Virus record (IMG/VR): IMGVR_UViG_3300031251_000064
Span: 1-37,426 of that record
Source: a virus
Direction: 5' to 3' (one strand)
Length of the DNA: 37,426 nucleotides
Shown: in pieces, positions 19,657 to 27,991 of the stretch
Layout: every line of letters begins with the position of its first letter
Position numbering within the stretch: position 1 is the stretch's first letter
Notes under the pieces: generated by a model
The model's input: only the letters and a program-made list of their open reading frames with translations
What the model was told of the DNA's origin: nothing
Database searches by the model: none
Made by a program: the position numbers and the translations under genes

Positions 19657-20715
19657 ATGCCTGCGCCTATTGCCCCAAGCGGGTTAACGTCTGAGCAATC
19701 AGACGGAAATATACTTCTAACATGGACTGGATCTCTGGGAGCCACAAGCTACAAGATCCAGCGCTCCACTGACGGGGTAAACTTTACAGACTTAGCAACA
19801 GTAGGAATAGTTAGTCAATATGTTGATTCATTGCCTGGTGTTGGAATCATGTATTGGTATCAAGTTGCGGCCGTTAATCTATCTGGAACCAGTTCATACA
19901 GCAATATTGCCCAGATGGTAGCCGCGCCTCCTTCAGAAATGTCATTATTTGAACTAAGACTAAGAGCGCAGCAAACAGCAGACAGGGTTAACTCTCAGTT
20001 TGTGGTTCAAAGCGAGTGGAACTCATTTCTAAGATTAGCAATGTATGAGCTTTATGACATTCTCATGACTTCTTATGAGGATTATTTCGCTGATTCTTAT
20101 ATTGCTATTCAGACAGACGGAACTACTTCTCGTTATCCATTGCCTGACGGTGTTTCTAATTACAAAGGTTTGAACTATAACGGCGTAAGTGGAACACCAG
20201 CTCCAGCGTTCTATAAGCTTGCTGGTATGGATTTGAATGTTAATACCAGTGCATTGACTCCTTCTAGGGTAACTCTGCTAAAGTTTAACTTCATTGAGAG
20301 AAATAAATACGTTTACCCAAATAGTACAAGCACGATCTATGGTGTGTACAATATGCGCTATAGAATCATGGGTAACTTCATAGATATTATTCCAATTCCA
20401 GCAGGGAATCAGACTTTGATTGCTTGGTATTCTTCAAGGCTTAAGGCTTTACTTCAAGACACAGACTTAACGACACTCGGTGTTTCTGGGTGGCTAAGAT
20501 ATGTAATCGTTAGAGCTGCAAAGTATGCTCTCGATAAAGAAGAAGGCACTGACACTTCAAAACTAGATACTGAGATAGTTTACTTAAAAGATAGAATAGA
20601 ATCTGCTGCACAGAACAGAGACAACGGTGTACCTGATACTATTTCAGCAACTCGCCAAGATCCTATATATGGCGGAAATGGTTGGGGCGGAGGCAGCTCG
20701 AACGCGGGCTGGTGA
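19657..20715 (+). CDS. Head-tail adaptor with N-terminal fibronectin type III domain
   Basis: 352 residues. Residues 1-90 form an FN3 domain (PAPIAPSGLTSEQSDGNILL, LTWTGSLGATSYKIQRSTDG, YWYQVAAVNLSG). The rest resembles a podovirus head-to-tail connector or Gp4-like adaptor: helical SLFELRLRAQQTADRVNSQF, WNSFLRLAMYELYDIL, and a late helix (LRYVIVRAAKYALDKEEGTD). An FN3 domain fused to an adaptor is unusual; FN3 domains in phages often sit on the particle surface and may bind carbohydrates. The tail GGNGWGGGSSNAGW is flexible. RBS GGGGGAC. Confidence 0.82.
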   Translation: MPAPIAPSGLTSEQSDGNILLTWTGSLGATSYKIQRSTDGVNFTDLATVGIVSQYVDSLPGVGIMYWYQVAAVNLSGTSSYSNIAQMVAAPPSEMSLFELRLRAQQTADRVNSQFVVQSEWNSFLRLAMYELYDILMTSYEDYFADSYIAIQTDGTTSRYPLPDGVSNYKGLNYNGVSGTPAPAFYKLAGMDLNVNTSALTPSRVTLLKFNFIERNKYVYPNSTSTIYGVYNMRYRIMGNFIDIIPIPAGNQTLIAWYSSRLKALLQDTDLTTLGVSGWLRYVIVRAAKYALDKEEGTDTSKLDTEIVYLKDRIESAAQNRDNGVPDTISATRQDPIYGGNGWGGGSSNAGW

Positions 20716-20718
20716 TGC

Positions 20719-21006
20719 ATGTCTTTACCTATATTAAAAGACTTCAACTTAATGCTCACAACATGGAAGCAGCAATTAGATCCTGTTATTGCTAATCCAA
20801 TTATTCAAGGAAGAGCTATCACTGGAGTTATTTTAAACGCCGGAAAAGAAGTAAATATCCCAACTGGCTTGGGGAGAATGCAGCAAGGCTGGATTATCAC
20901 AGACCAGCTAGTTAATTGTTACGTTAAAAGAACCCAGCCTTTCACTAATAATTTATTAACATTGGAGTCTAGCGCAGACACTACGATTTCAATATGGGTT
21001 TATTAG
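20719..21006 (+). CDS. Conserved small virion protein, 95 residues
   Basis: ATG 20719 three bases after the adaptor stop. Contains NPIIQGRAITGVILNAGKEV, GLGRMQQGWIITD and the C-terminal strand TISIWVY. I recognise the GLGR.Q.GW...D pattern from small conserved podovirus proteins between adaptor and tail genes, which are annotated as hypothetical or virion-associated. Beta-rich, without catalytic residues. Confidence 0.75.
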   Translation: MSLPILKDFNLMLTTWKQQLDPVIANPIIQGRAITGVILNAGKEVNIPTGLGRMQQGWIITDQLVNCYVKRTQPFTNNLLTLESSADTTISIWVY

Positions 21007-21007
21007 A

Positions 21008-21478
21008 ATGAAAACATGTTTTAAATGCAAAGAAGAAAAAGAATTGAAAGAATTTTATAAACATCCAGGAATGACAAGCGGATATTTAAATAAATGCATT
21101 AAATGTTCAATAAAAGATTGTAATAGAGCAACAATTAAACAAAGAAAAGAAAATCCAATTAAAACAAAAAGCGATAGGGCACTGTCTTATGCTAGAAGAA
21201 GAAGGAAAGAACTAGATACAAGATATAAAAGAGAATATGGAATATCTATAGAAGAATTTGATAAATTTTATATATCACAAAATGGATGTTGCGAAATTTG
21301 CAAAAGACATCAATCTATTCTTAAGCATCCATTATGTGTAGATCATGACCACAAAACAGGAAGATTTAGAGGATTATTGTGCAGACCATGTAATTCTGCA
21401 ATAGGATTATTACAAGAAGATATATATGTTATAAATAATGCATCTATTTATTTGGTTAAAAATAAAGAGGTATTTTAG
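21008..21478 (+). CDS. Free-standing endonuclease VII/HNH homing endonuclease
   Basis: 156 residues, third member of the family. CFKCKE and CIKC zinc pairs, then YGISIEEFDKFYISQNGCCE-IC and LCVDHDHKTGRFRGLLCRPC-N. The start ATG 21008 follows the previous stop by one base and has no clear ribosome site, so it probably relies on coupling; its own end supplies GAGGT for the large structural gene at 21479. Very A-rich codon use compared with neighbours. Confidence 0.9.
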   Translation: MKTCFKCKEEKELKEFYKHPGMTSGYLNKCIKCSIKDCNRATIKQRKENPIKTKSDRALSYARRRRKELDTRYKREYGISIEEFDKFYISQNGCCEICKRHQSILKHPLCVDHDHKTGRFRGLLCRPCNSAIGLLQEDIYVINNASIYLVKNKEVF

Positions 21479-24400
21479 ATGAAACCTATGAAACAATCTG
21501 TCCCTATTAATTTCTCTGGAGGATTGGATCTTAAAAATGATCCCTGGCAGATAGGACCAGCAAGTTTTCTATCATTAAATAACTCTGTGTTTACAACTGG
21601 TGGAAGACTTACTAAAAGAAATGGTTTTCCTTCTCTTGGAACTACGATAAATACTCCTGTTCCTGCATTGACTTATTCTAATATTGGGGCAACTGCTAGT
21701 GTTGCTAATGCTCGTAAGGTTTTCTCCTATGAGAATGAGCTTTGCATTAATGATGGATTTAATCTTTACAGCTACGATGAGAATAGCAATTCATGGTCTT
21801 ATAAAGGACGCTCTACAATCTTAGGATTAAGCACATCTAATATTGCTCAGGATGGAAACAATAAGACTAATATGGATATGTCTATTGATACGCAGACAGG
21901 CATTAAAGTTTACGCTTGGTGTGAGAGTGATACTGGGAATTACGTTAAGTATTCTATTCAAGATTCATTAACTGGGCAGTTTATTGTTAACAAAGCAACA
22001 CTAGGAAGCACATATGTAAGACCTAGATGTTTGTCTATCGCTGGAAAGAGCTGGATTTTCGCTGTTAACTCTACTGACGGAAAGATTTATTATCAGGCAA
22101 TTGTAGGGAAGACGGTAACAGGATCGCCAACAGCTTTAATTACTGATTTAAATGCAACACAACAATATTATGATGTTGATGTAAGTGCTGGAAATATTTA
22201 TTTAACTTATTTTACAACTGGTCCTGCGATTAAGATTGCGCAGTTAAACTCGTCTTTAGCAATAGTAAACAGTATTACTCAAAGTGAAAGTGCAACTCAT
22301 GGACTTTCAATGTTTGGAGATGGAACAAATATTTGGGTTTGCTATAATAACGGAACAAACACCAAGGCATTAATTGTAAACAATGCTGTAACGGCTACAG
22401 TTCTTGCTCCATTGGTTCTTTCTGTTTTGGGTTCTTCTGCTGTTGTTAATGTAACTGGATCTTATTCAAGTACGCTTTCCAAAGGTTTTATCTTTTGGGA
22501 AGCAAGCAATGTGATTTATTTTATAGCTTTGACTGTAGCTGGAACAGCAGATGTTCCACTTCAAATAATGAGAAGTGTTAATATTGTTTCGAAAGCATTC
22601 TCGCAAAACGGTATTCCTAATCTAGTGGCAGTTTATCAATCTGTAGTCCAGCCAAGTTATTTCTTATTAAATTTATACAATCTTGGTCCAAATGCAGCGG
22701 TAAACCCTTACGGAGATGTTGCCGCAAACATAGCAGCAAAAATTGCACCAGATCAATCTGGAGCCAGCAATAGCGCAGGGTTCTTGTGTGGTGTTCATAA
22801 TCCAATAGGATCTACTTGGGAATTGGCTCTAGGTCAGAAAACAAATCTAACGGAGGCCACAAGTGCTACTACATTATATTCCCCGATTGGTGTTATTGAT
22901 TGTTTGTTTGATTTTGCTTTATCGAATCCTGACCAACAAGTATTAGCAAACAATGCACACATAGCAAGCGGACAGTTAACGATGTATGACGGTTCAAATG
23001 TTTGCGAGCAAAACTTTCATATATATCCAGAAGGAACAACTGCTGTGATAAGCGGTTCTGCTCCTGGTATTTTAGTTTATGCAAACCTTGCAGCATTTCC
23101 TGGAAGCGCGAATGTTGGGACTCTAGCTATTGCTTTTAATTCCGGATCTTGTATTGGATATATTTGGAACGGATCTTCCTGGTCTTATCCTCAAAGCATT
23201 AACTCTTACACTAATCTAGCAGCGTTTCCTTCTTCTGCGCTTAGCGGTTCTGTTGCTGTTGATAATGCAACCGAGAATGTTTATAAATTCAATGGAACAG
23301 CTTGGATTTTAGTGGGTGGAACTTCTCCAACAATCGTTGCTCTAGGAAGTGCTTCTGCAAATTCTTTATATAGCTATAAAATTACTTACGAGTGGATAGA
23401 TAATCAAGGACAGCTACACAGAAGCTCACCAAGTCCTGTTTTAACTCCTCTTGCTTCTGGGCAGGTATACACTTTTGCATCTGGAACAACTTCAGGTGTT
23501 GTTACGCTGACAATTCCAACTCTTCGAGTAACAAATAAGAATGGTGTATTAATTAAGATATACAGAACTTTAGCAAATCAAAGTGTTTATTTCTTGGTTA
23601 ATGCTTCTTTATTGAGCTTAGCAAATGATTCAACCGCAGACTCAGTAATATTTATAGATCAGACTCCTGATTCTATTATTCAAGGAAACAATCAGATTTA
23701 CACAACTGGAGAGCTAGAAGATTACGCAGTACCAGCTACAAAGTCATTGAGTGTATTTAAGAACCGTATATTAACCGTAGATTCAGAATCTGGTTATAAT
23801 TTTAATTATTCTAAGCAAGCATTACAGGGGTTTCCTGTTGAGTTTTCTCCTGAGTTTGTGCAGAATGTTGGAAGTGTTGCTGGAGCTATTTCAGCTATTG
23901 CGGGGATGGATGATAAAATCATTATTTTCAAATCAGGTCTTTCGGCTGGTCCTTCTATATTGTACATGGTTGGTACTGGTCCTGCTGCTAGCGGTGCTGG
24001 TAACGATTTCACCGATCCTTTGCCTGTTGCCGTTGACTGTGGTTGTGTTGATAGAAGCTCTATAGTTCTAACTCCTAATGGTTTAATATTTAAGTCTGAC
24101 AAGGGAATTTACCAGCTAGATAGAAGTTTACAGGCTTCATATATTGGAGCGCCTGTAGAAAGTTATAATCAGTTTAGTGTTGTGTCTTCTCAGCTTATAC
24201 CAAATTCGACACAGGTTAGATTCTTGCTGTCTAATGGTACTTTATTGATGTACGACTATTTCTTTCAGAAATGGGCTTCTTTCTCTAACCCTGCCGGTAT
24301 TTCTGATTGCATATTTCAAGGACAGCACACATATATTGCTGTTGATGGTAAAGTATATCAAGAGTATGGACTAAAAGCAGCATCATCGAATATATTAGTT

Positions 24401-24799
24401 AATCCTTCTCAAATTAATTATTACGATGGGACAAATACTCCCATATTGATGTCATTCCAGACCGCATGGATTAAGCTAGCCGGTCTTCAAGGATACCAGA
24501 GATCGTTCTTCTTTTACTTATTAGCTAATTATCTTTCTGACCATCAGCTTAGCGTTAGCCTTTACACGAACTTCTCCAGCACTCCAGACCAGACAGATTT
24601 AATTACTCCTAATGCTAGCGATTTCCTTGAAAACTGGAGAATATTTGTTAAGAATCAGAGATGTCAGTCATTCCAGATAGCTTTGCAAGAGGTTTATACT
24701 GGTACTATCGGTGCAGCATTCACCATGTCTGGTGTTAACTTGATTGTTGGCGCTAAGTCTCAGTTCAGGACAATTCCTTCTGCTCAATCGATGGGATAA
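21479..24799 (+). CDS. Large virion protein, stabilisation/tail-hub type
   Basis: 1106 residues. The start MKPMKQSVPINFSGGLDLKN-DPWQIGPASFLSLNNSVFTTGG-RLTKRNG is the standard opening of podovirus stabilisation or tail-nozzle proteins (P22 gp10-like, T7 gp12-like in role), which plug the portal vertex. It is longer than typical members. Between about residues 535 and 620 two copies of a short module (NLAAFPGSANVGTLAIAFNS ... IWNGSSW, and NLAAFPSSALSGSVAVDNAT ... KFNGTAWILVGG) are inserted; a third copy is in the gene at 31135. The later part (RLLSNGTLLMYDYFFQKWAS-type segment) matches the usual C-terminal beta-propeller-like repeats. Confidence 0.85.
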   Translation: MKPMKQSVPINFSGGLDLKNDPWQIGPASFLSLNNSVFTTGGRLTKRNGFPSLGTTINTPVPALTYSNIGATASVANARKVFSYENELCINDGFNLYSYDENSNSWSYKGRSTILGLSTSNIAQDGNNKTNMDMSIDTQTGIKVYAWCESDTGNYVKYSIQDSLTGQFIVNKATLGSTYVRPRCLSIAGKSWIFAVNSTDGKIYYQAIVGKTVTGSPTALITDLNATQQYYDVDVSAGNIYLTYFTTGPAIKIAQLNSSLAIVNSITQSESATHGLSMFGDGTNIWVCYNNGTNTKALIVNNAVTATVLAPLVLSVLGSSAVVNVTGSYSSTLSKGFIFWEASNVIYFIALTVAGTADVPLQIMRSVNIVSKAFSQNGIPNLVAVYQSVVQPSYFLLNLYNLGPNAAVNPYGDVAANIAAKIAPDQSGASNSAGFLCGVHNPIGSTWELALGQKTNLTEATSATTLYSPIGVIDCLFDFALSNPDQQVLANNAHIASGQLTMYDGSNVCEQNFHIYPEGTTAVISGSAPGILVYANLAAFPGSANVGTLAIAFNSGSCIGYIWNGSSWSYPQSINSYTNLAAFPSSALSGSVAVDNATENVYKFNGTAWILVGGTSPTIVALGSASANSLYSYKITYEWIDNQGQLHRSSPSPVLTPLASGQVYTFASGTTSGVVTLTIPTLRVTNKNGVLIKIYRTLANQSVYFLVNASLLSLANDSTADSVIFIDQTPDSIIQGNNQIYTTGELEDYAVPATKSLSVFKNRILTVDSESGYNFNYSKQALQGFPVEFSPEFVQNVGSVAGAISAIAGMDDKIIIFKSGLSAGPSILYMVGTGPAASGAGNDFTDPLPVAVDCGCVDRSSIVLTPNGLIFKSDKGIYQLDRSLQASYIGAPVESYNQFSVVSSQLIPNSTQVRFLLSNGTLLMYDYFFQKWASFSNPAGISDCIFQGQHTYIAVDGKVYQEYGLKAASSNILVNPSQINYYDGTNTPILMSFQTAWIKLAGLQGYQRSFFFYLLANYLSDHQLSVSLYTNFSSTPDQTDLITPNASDFLENWRIFVKNQRCQSFQIALQEVYTGTIGAAFTMSGVNLIVGAKSQFRTIPSAQSMG

Positions 24800-24850
24800 G
24801 CACCAAAAACGTATCATTAGAGGCTGCTTGACGCGCTCTAATGGAGAACC
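24799..24850 (+). promoter_or_regulatory. AGCACC-7-TATCAT motif with 5' stem-loop leader
   Basis: AGCACC (24799-24804, overlapping the TAA stop), AAAAACG, TATCAT (24812-24817). Then a perfect seven-pair hairpin ATTAGAG/CTCTAAT (24816-24822/24836-24842) and GGAGAACC before the ATG. A late promoter followed by a 5'-terminal stem-loop would explain the arrangement. Confidence 0.55.
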
Positions 24851-25183
24851 ATGCATAAACTTGCTCAATATATTAAGGAAAGAGAAGGTTTTGACTCTAT
24901 CGTTACCGATAATGGGTTTGCGTCTTACTTAATAAGCGGTGAAGAATGCTATATTAAAGACATTTGGGTTTCTCCAGACTATCGCAAAAGCAATATTGCC
25001 GCATCTATGGCAGATCAAATAGCAGAACACGCCAAGTTAATGTGTTGCAAGTACCTAACTGGTACTGTATGCCCAACAACAAACAATTCAACGGAAAGTG
25101 TAAAAGTATTATTGGCTTATGGTTTTAAACTCCATAGCTCTATTAATAATGGTATTTATTTCAGGAAGGACCTCTATGGGTAA
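24851..25183 (+). CDS. GNAT family acetyltransferase
   Basis: 110 residues. Core motif YIKDIWVSPDYRKSNIAASM (V-x-x-x-Y-R-x-x-x-I-A, motif A for acetyl-CoA) followed by helix ADQIAEHAKL and the strand YLTGTVCPTTNNS with the later SVKVLLAYGFKLHSSINNG end, which are typical of small phage GNAT proteins placed between tail and internal virion genes. The usual R-x-x-G-x-G/A loop has Ser-Asn in place of Gly-x, which is a variant. Substrate unknown. Overlaps the next gene by eight bases. Confidence 0.82.
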   Translation: MHKLAQYIKEREGFDSIVTDNGFASYLISGEECYIKDIWVSPDYRKSNIAASMADQIAEHAKLMCCKYLTGTVCPTTNNSTESVKVLLAYGFKLHSSINNGIYFRKDLYG

Positions 25184-26327
25184 TATAGGAAGTTATTTAG
25201 GTTTTGGCGGTGGACAATCTGGTACAGGTATAGATAAACAAAGCACAGCTAATTTAATACCTACGGTTAATGGACAAAATGTCCAAGATGCCATGAGTGG
25301 CACTCAGGGATCAATGCAATCCCAGCAAGCTCTTTTACAGGCATTGCAACAACAGCAAGGTATTCAGAACCAAAATCAGGTTTATGGTCAATTGCAAGGT
25401 GTTGCTAATGGAACTGGACCAAACCCAGCGCAAGCCCAATATCAGCAGAATGTAAATAACCTTGCACAGCAACAGGCAGGAGCAATGGCATCAGCTAAAG
25501 GTATTTCTCCTGCTTTGCAAGCTAGACTTATTTCTCAACAAGGTAGCGCGGCCATGCAGAACGCTGCAGGTCAGGGAGCAACTAATCAGGCTGCACAACA
25601 AATGGCAGCAATCGGTGGTGCAGGTCAAATGGCTAATACAATGGCCGGTCAGCAAATAGGACAAACAAACACCAATGCACAAACAAATCTTTCTAATCAA
25701 GGTCAAATTCTTGGCGCTGCTGGACAAAACAACCAAACGGTAGCCGGTGAACAGAATCAAATTAATTCTGGTAATGCAAGCATGGCAAATACCCAGATGG
25801 GGAACCAATATAATACATTTTCTGGTTTGGCTGGTTCTGTTCCTTTTTTGAAGGGATTTGCTGGTGCGGAGGGTGGAGAAGTTCAAGCAATGCCTATTGC
25901 TCCTAGCCCACAACATCAAAGTGGTGGTGGAGGAATGGAATCCATGCTTCCAATGCTAGCTATGTTATCCAATGGTGGACAAGTTCAACCACAAGGAAAT
26001 TATTTATTAGATTATTTTAAAGGATGGACTCCAGGTATGGCAAAAGGAGGAATGGTTGACGCTGTTCTTTCTCCTGGTGAGGCTTATCTTCCACCGTCAA
26101 GCGTAAATGAAGTAGCAAAAGATGGTAAAAATCCATTATCAGTGGCTCAAAGAGTGCCTGGAAAACCTAAAGTTCCTGGTAATTCGTATGCAAACGATGT
26201 AGTTCCTGCAGAGTTGGAAAAGGGAGGAGTTGTGATACCTAATAGTGTTATGCAATCTAAAAATCCTTCCGGAGACGCCATGAAGTTTGTTGAAGCAATT
26301 CTTTCTAAGAAAAAGGCAACAAAATGA
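25176..26327 (+). CDS. Internal virion/ejection protein, Gln-rich, 383 residues
   Basis: Start set at ATG 25176 (MGNIGSYLGFGGGQSGTGID) behind AGGAAGGA; an upstream in-frame ATG inside the GNAT gene is not used. The first 240 residues are Gln/Ala/Asn/Gly-rich helices. The C-terminal part (MAKGGMVDAVLSPGEAYLPP; LEKGGVVIPNSVMQSKNPSG) is a pattern I know from internal virion or pilot-type proteins of short-tailed phages. Such proteins are ejected with the DNA and are thought to form a channel across the envelope. The stop overlaps the next start by four bases. Confidence 0.8.
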   Translation: MGNIGSYLGFGGGQSGTGIDKQSTANLIPTVNGQNVQDAMSGTQGSMQSQQALLQALQQQQGIQNQNQVYGQLQGVANGTGPNPAQAQYQQNVNNLAQQQAGAMASAKGISPALQARLISQQGSAAMQNAAGQGATNQAAQQMAAIGGAGQMANTMAGQQIGQTNTNAQTNLSNQGQILGAAGQNNQTVAGEQNQINSGNASMANTQMGNQYNTFSGLAGSVPFLKGFAGAEGGEVQAMPIAPSPQHQSGGGGMESMLPMLAMLSNGGQVQPQGNYLLDYFKGWTPGMAKGGMVDAVLSPGEAYLPPSSVNEVAKDGKNPLSVAQRVPGKPKVPGNSYANDVVPAELEKGGVVIPNSVMQSKNPSGDAMKFVEAILSKKKATK

Positions 26328-27991
26328 ATTTAAAGAATTTTAAAAAAGTATCTTCAGATAAAGACTCTACAACATTGCAGCATCCAGACGGTCATCAGAT
26401 TAAAATTGCCCACAAATCATTGAGTGCTAAAGTTAAGAAAAGTCTATCTGATTTACCTGTTCATTATGCAGAAGGAACACCAGACGAGCCAGTTGGTGAA
26501 GAGGATGATTCCGATAGAGAACCAGCTTCTTCTAGAGATTCTGCAATGAAGAGATTGTCGATGACTCCAAGTGAGCAAGCATTCATTAATGGAGGAATGC
26601 AAAATTATGCTGTTCCTCCAGAACAACAATCATTTGGTAATGAACCAGCTCCGGTTATTCCAGAAGAAAAACCACAAATTTCTATTAGCAATAAAGATGA
26701 TGGCGTTGGATACGGTGGAGAATCCACCATTCATCCCAGCGGCGTCGGATCAATCCCAACCCCAGAATCTATACAGTCACAACTAACTCCAAAACAGGGG
26801 GAAATGCCAGCACAATCTGTTCTTAGAAATGTTGGTCAAGGAGCAAATTTAGAGGCTCAGGCTATACAATCTCAGGCAGCAAATACTAAACAATTTTCTA
26901 ATGTTGCTGCAGCTCAGAATTTTAATACAGCAGAAAATCTAGGTAAAGTTCTTGCGCAGTCAAAAAGTGATTTAGATGATTTTAGAAGTACCTCAACAGA
27001 TATATTAAAACAGTTTGCAGATGCAAAAGTTAAGATACCACAGGAAATGCTTTGGGGTGATAAAAATACTGGTCAGAAGATTTTAACCGGTTTAGGTCTT
27101 TTAATTAATGGTATGGGTGGCCCTCAGAACAATAAATTGTTAATGGATCAACTTAAGATGGCTCAGGATGCGCAAAAAGCGAATCTAGGAAAGTTTCCAA
27201 CACTATTAGAAGCAAATATTCGTAAATATGGATCTACTCAACTTGGTATGCAAGCATATAAAATGCAGCAACTTGACATGGCATCAACAATGTTGCAGGG
27301 TTTTGCAAATCAATATCAAGGAACAACTGCCGGCAACAATGCTCTACAAGGCATAGGTCAATTGTTACAAAATAAATCGATGCAAGAGGCTCCTTTTTTA
27401 CAGCAATTATTTATTCAGAAATTTTTAAATGATCCATCTTTTAAACAAGGAAAACCAGAGAGCCAGATAGATGCTCTAGGACAATATGGAGTTATTCCAC
27501 CAGAAAGAGCAAAAGAGATGAAGGAAAATCTGACTAACTATAGAAGCGTAATGACTTCTAGAGATAATGCGTTGAGGATTTTTGATCAAATGAATGCTAT
27601 GGCTGGTAAGGGTACTCTTTCACCAAATGAATATACTGCGATGAGGGATCAAGCGTTTACTACAATGATGCCTTATTTATCCACATCTGGTGGTGGTAGA
27701 TGGAGTCCTGAGAGATCAGAAACAGAAGCTACAGCATTTTTCCCACAGAAATTAAGCATGCTAAATACTGGTGATTGGAAAAGTACTATTGCGCAGAAAC
27801 GACAGGCATTGATTCAAGAATATAATGCTCATCCTAATATGCAAAAGGGAGAGACTTTAAACAATTCATTCCCTCCTATTAATATGAATAACGAGAATTT
27901 CCAATACGATAAATATGGGAATAGTAAACTACAAATGAATCCACCTGTTATACCTAAAAAACAAGTTTCTCACGCGCCAAAGGTTAAATAA
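26324..27991 (+). CDS. Internal virion/ejection protein, 555 residues
   Basis: ATG 26324 (ATGA overlap). N-terminus (NFKKVSSDKDSTTLQHPDGH-QIKIAHKSLSAKV) is a small conserved unit often found at the start of phage internal proteins. The next 100 residues are acidic and Pro/Ser-rich; the remainder is long-helical and Gln/Met/Leu-rich (QLGMQAYKMQQLDMASTMLQ). No lytic transglycosylase motif is seen. Likely part of the ejectosome with the neighbours at 25176 and 27991; order and size resemble the T7 gp14-gp15-gp16 or P22 gp7-gp20-gp16 sets in position only. Confidence 0.78.
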   Translation: MNLKNFKKVSSDKDSTTLQHPDGHQIKIAHKSLSAKVKKSLSDLPVHYAEGTPDEPVGEEDDSDREPASSRDSAMKRLSMTPSEQAFINGGMQNYAVPPEQQSFGNEPAPVIPEEKPQISISNKDDGVGYGGESTIHPSGVGSIPTPESIQSQLTPKQGEMPAQSVLRNVGQGANLEAQAIQSQAANTKQFSNVAAAQNFNTAENLGKVLAQSKSDLDDFRSTSTDILKQFADAKVKIPQEMLWGDKNTGQKILTGLGLLINGMGGPQNNKLLMDQLKMAQDAQKANLGKFPTLLEANIRKYGSTQLGMQAYKMQQLDMASTMLQGFANQYQGTTAGNNALQGIGQLLQNKSMQEAPFLQQLFIQKFLNDPSFKQGKPESQIDALGQYGVIPPERAKEMKENLTNYRSVMTSRDNALRIFDQMNAMAGKGTLSPNEYTAMRDQAFTTMMPYLSTSGGGRWSPERSETEATAFFPQKLSMLNTGDWKSTIAQKRQALIQEYNAHPNMQKGETLNNSFPPINMNNENFQYDKYGNSKLQMNPPVIPKKQVSHAPKVK

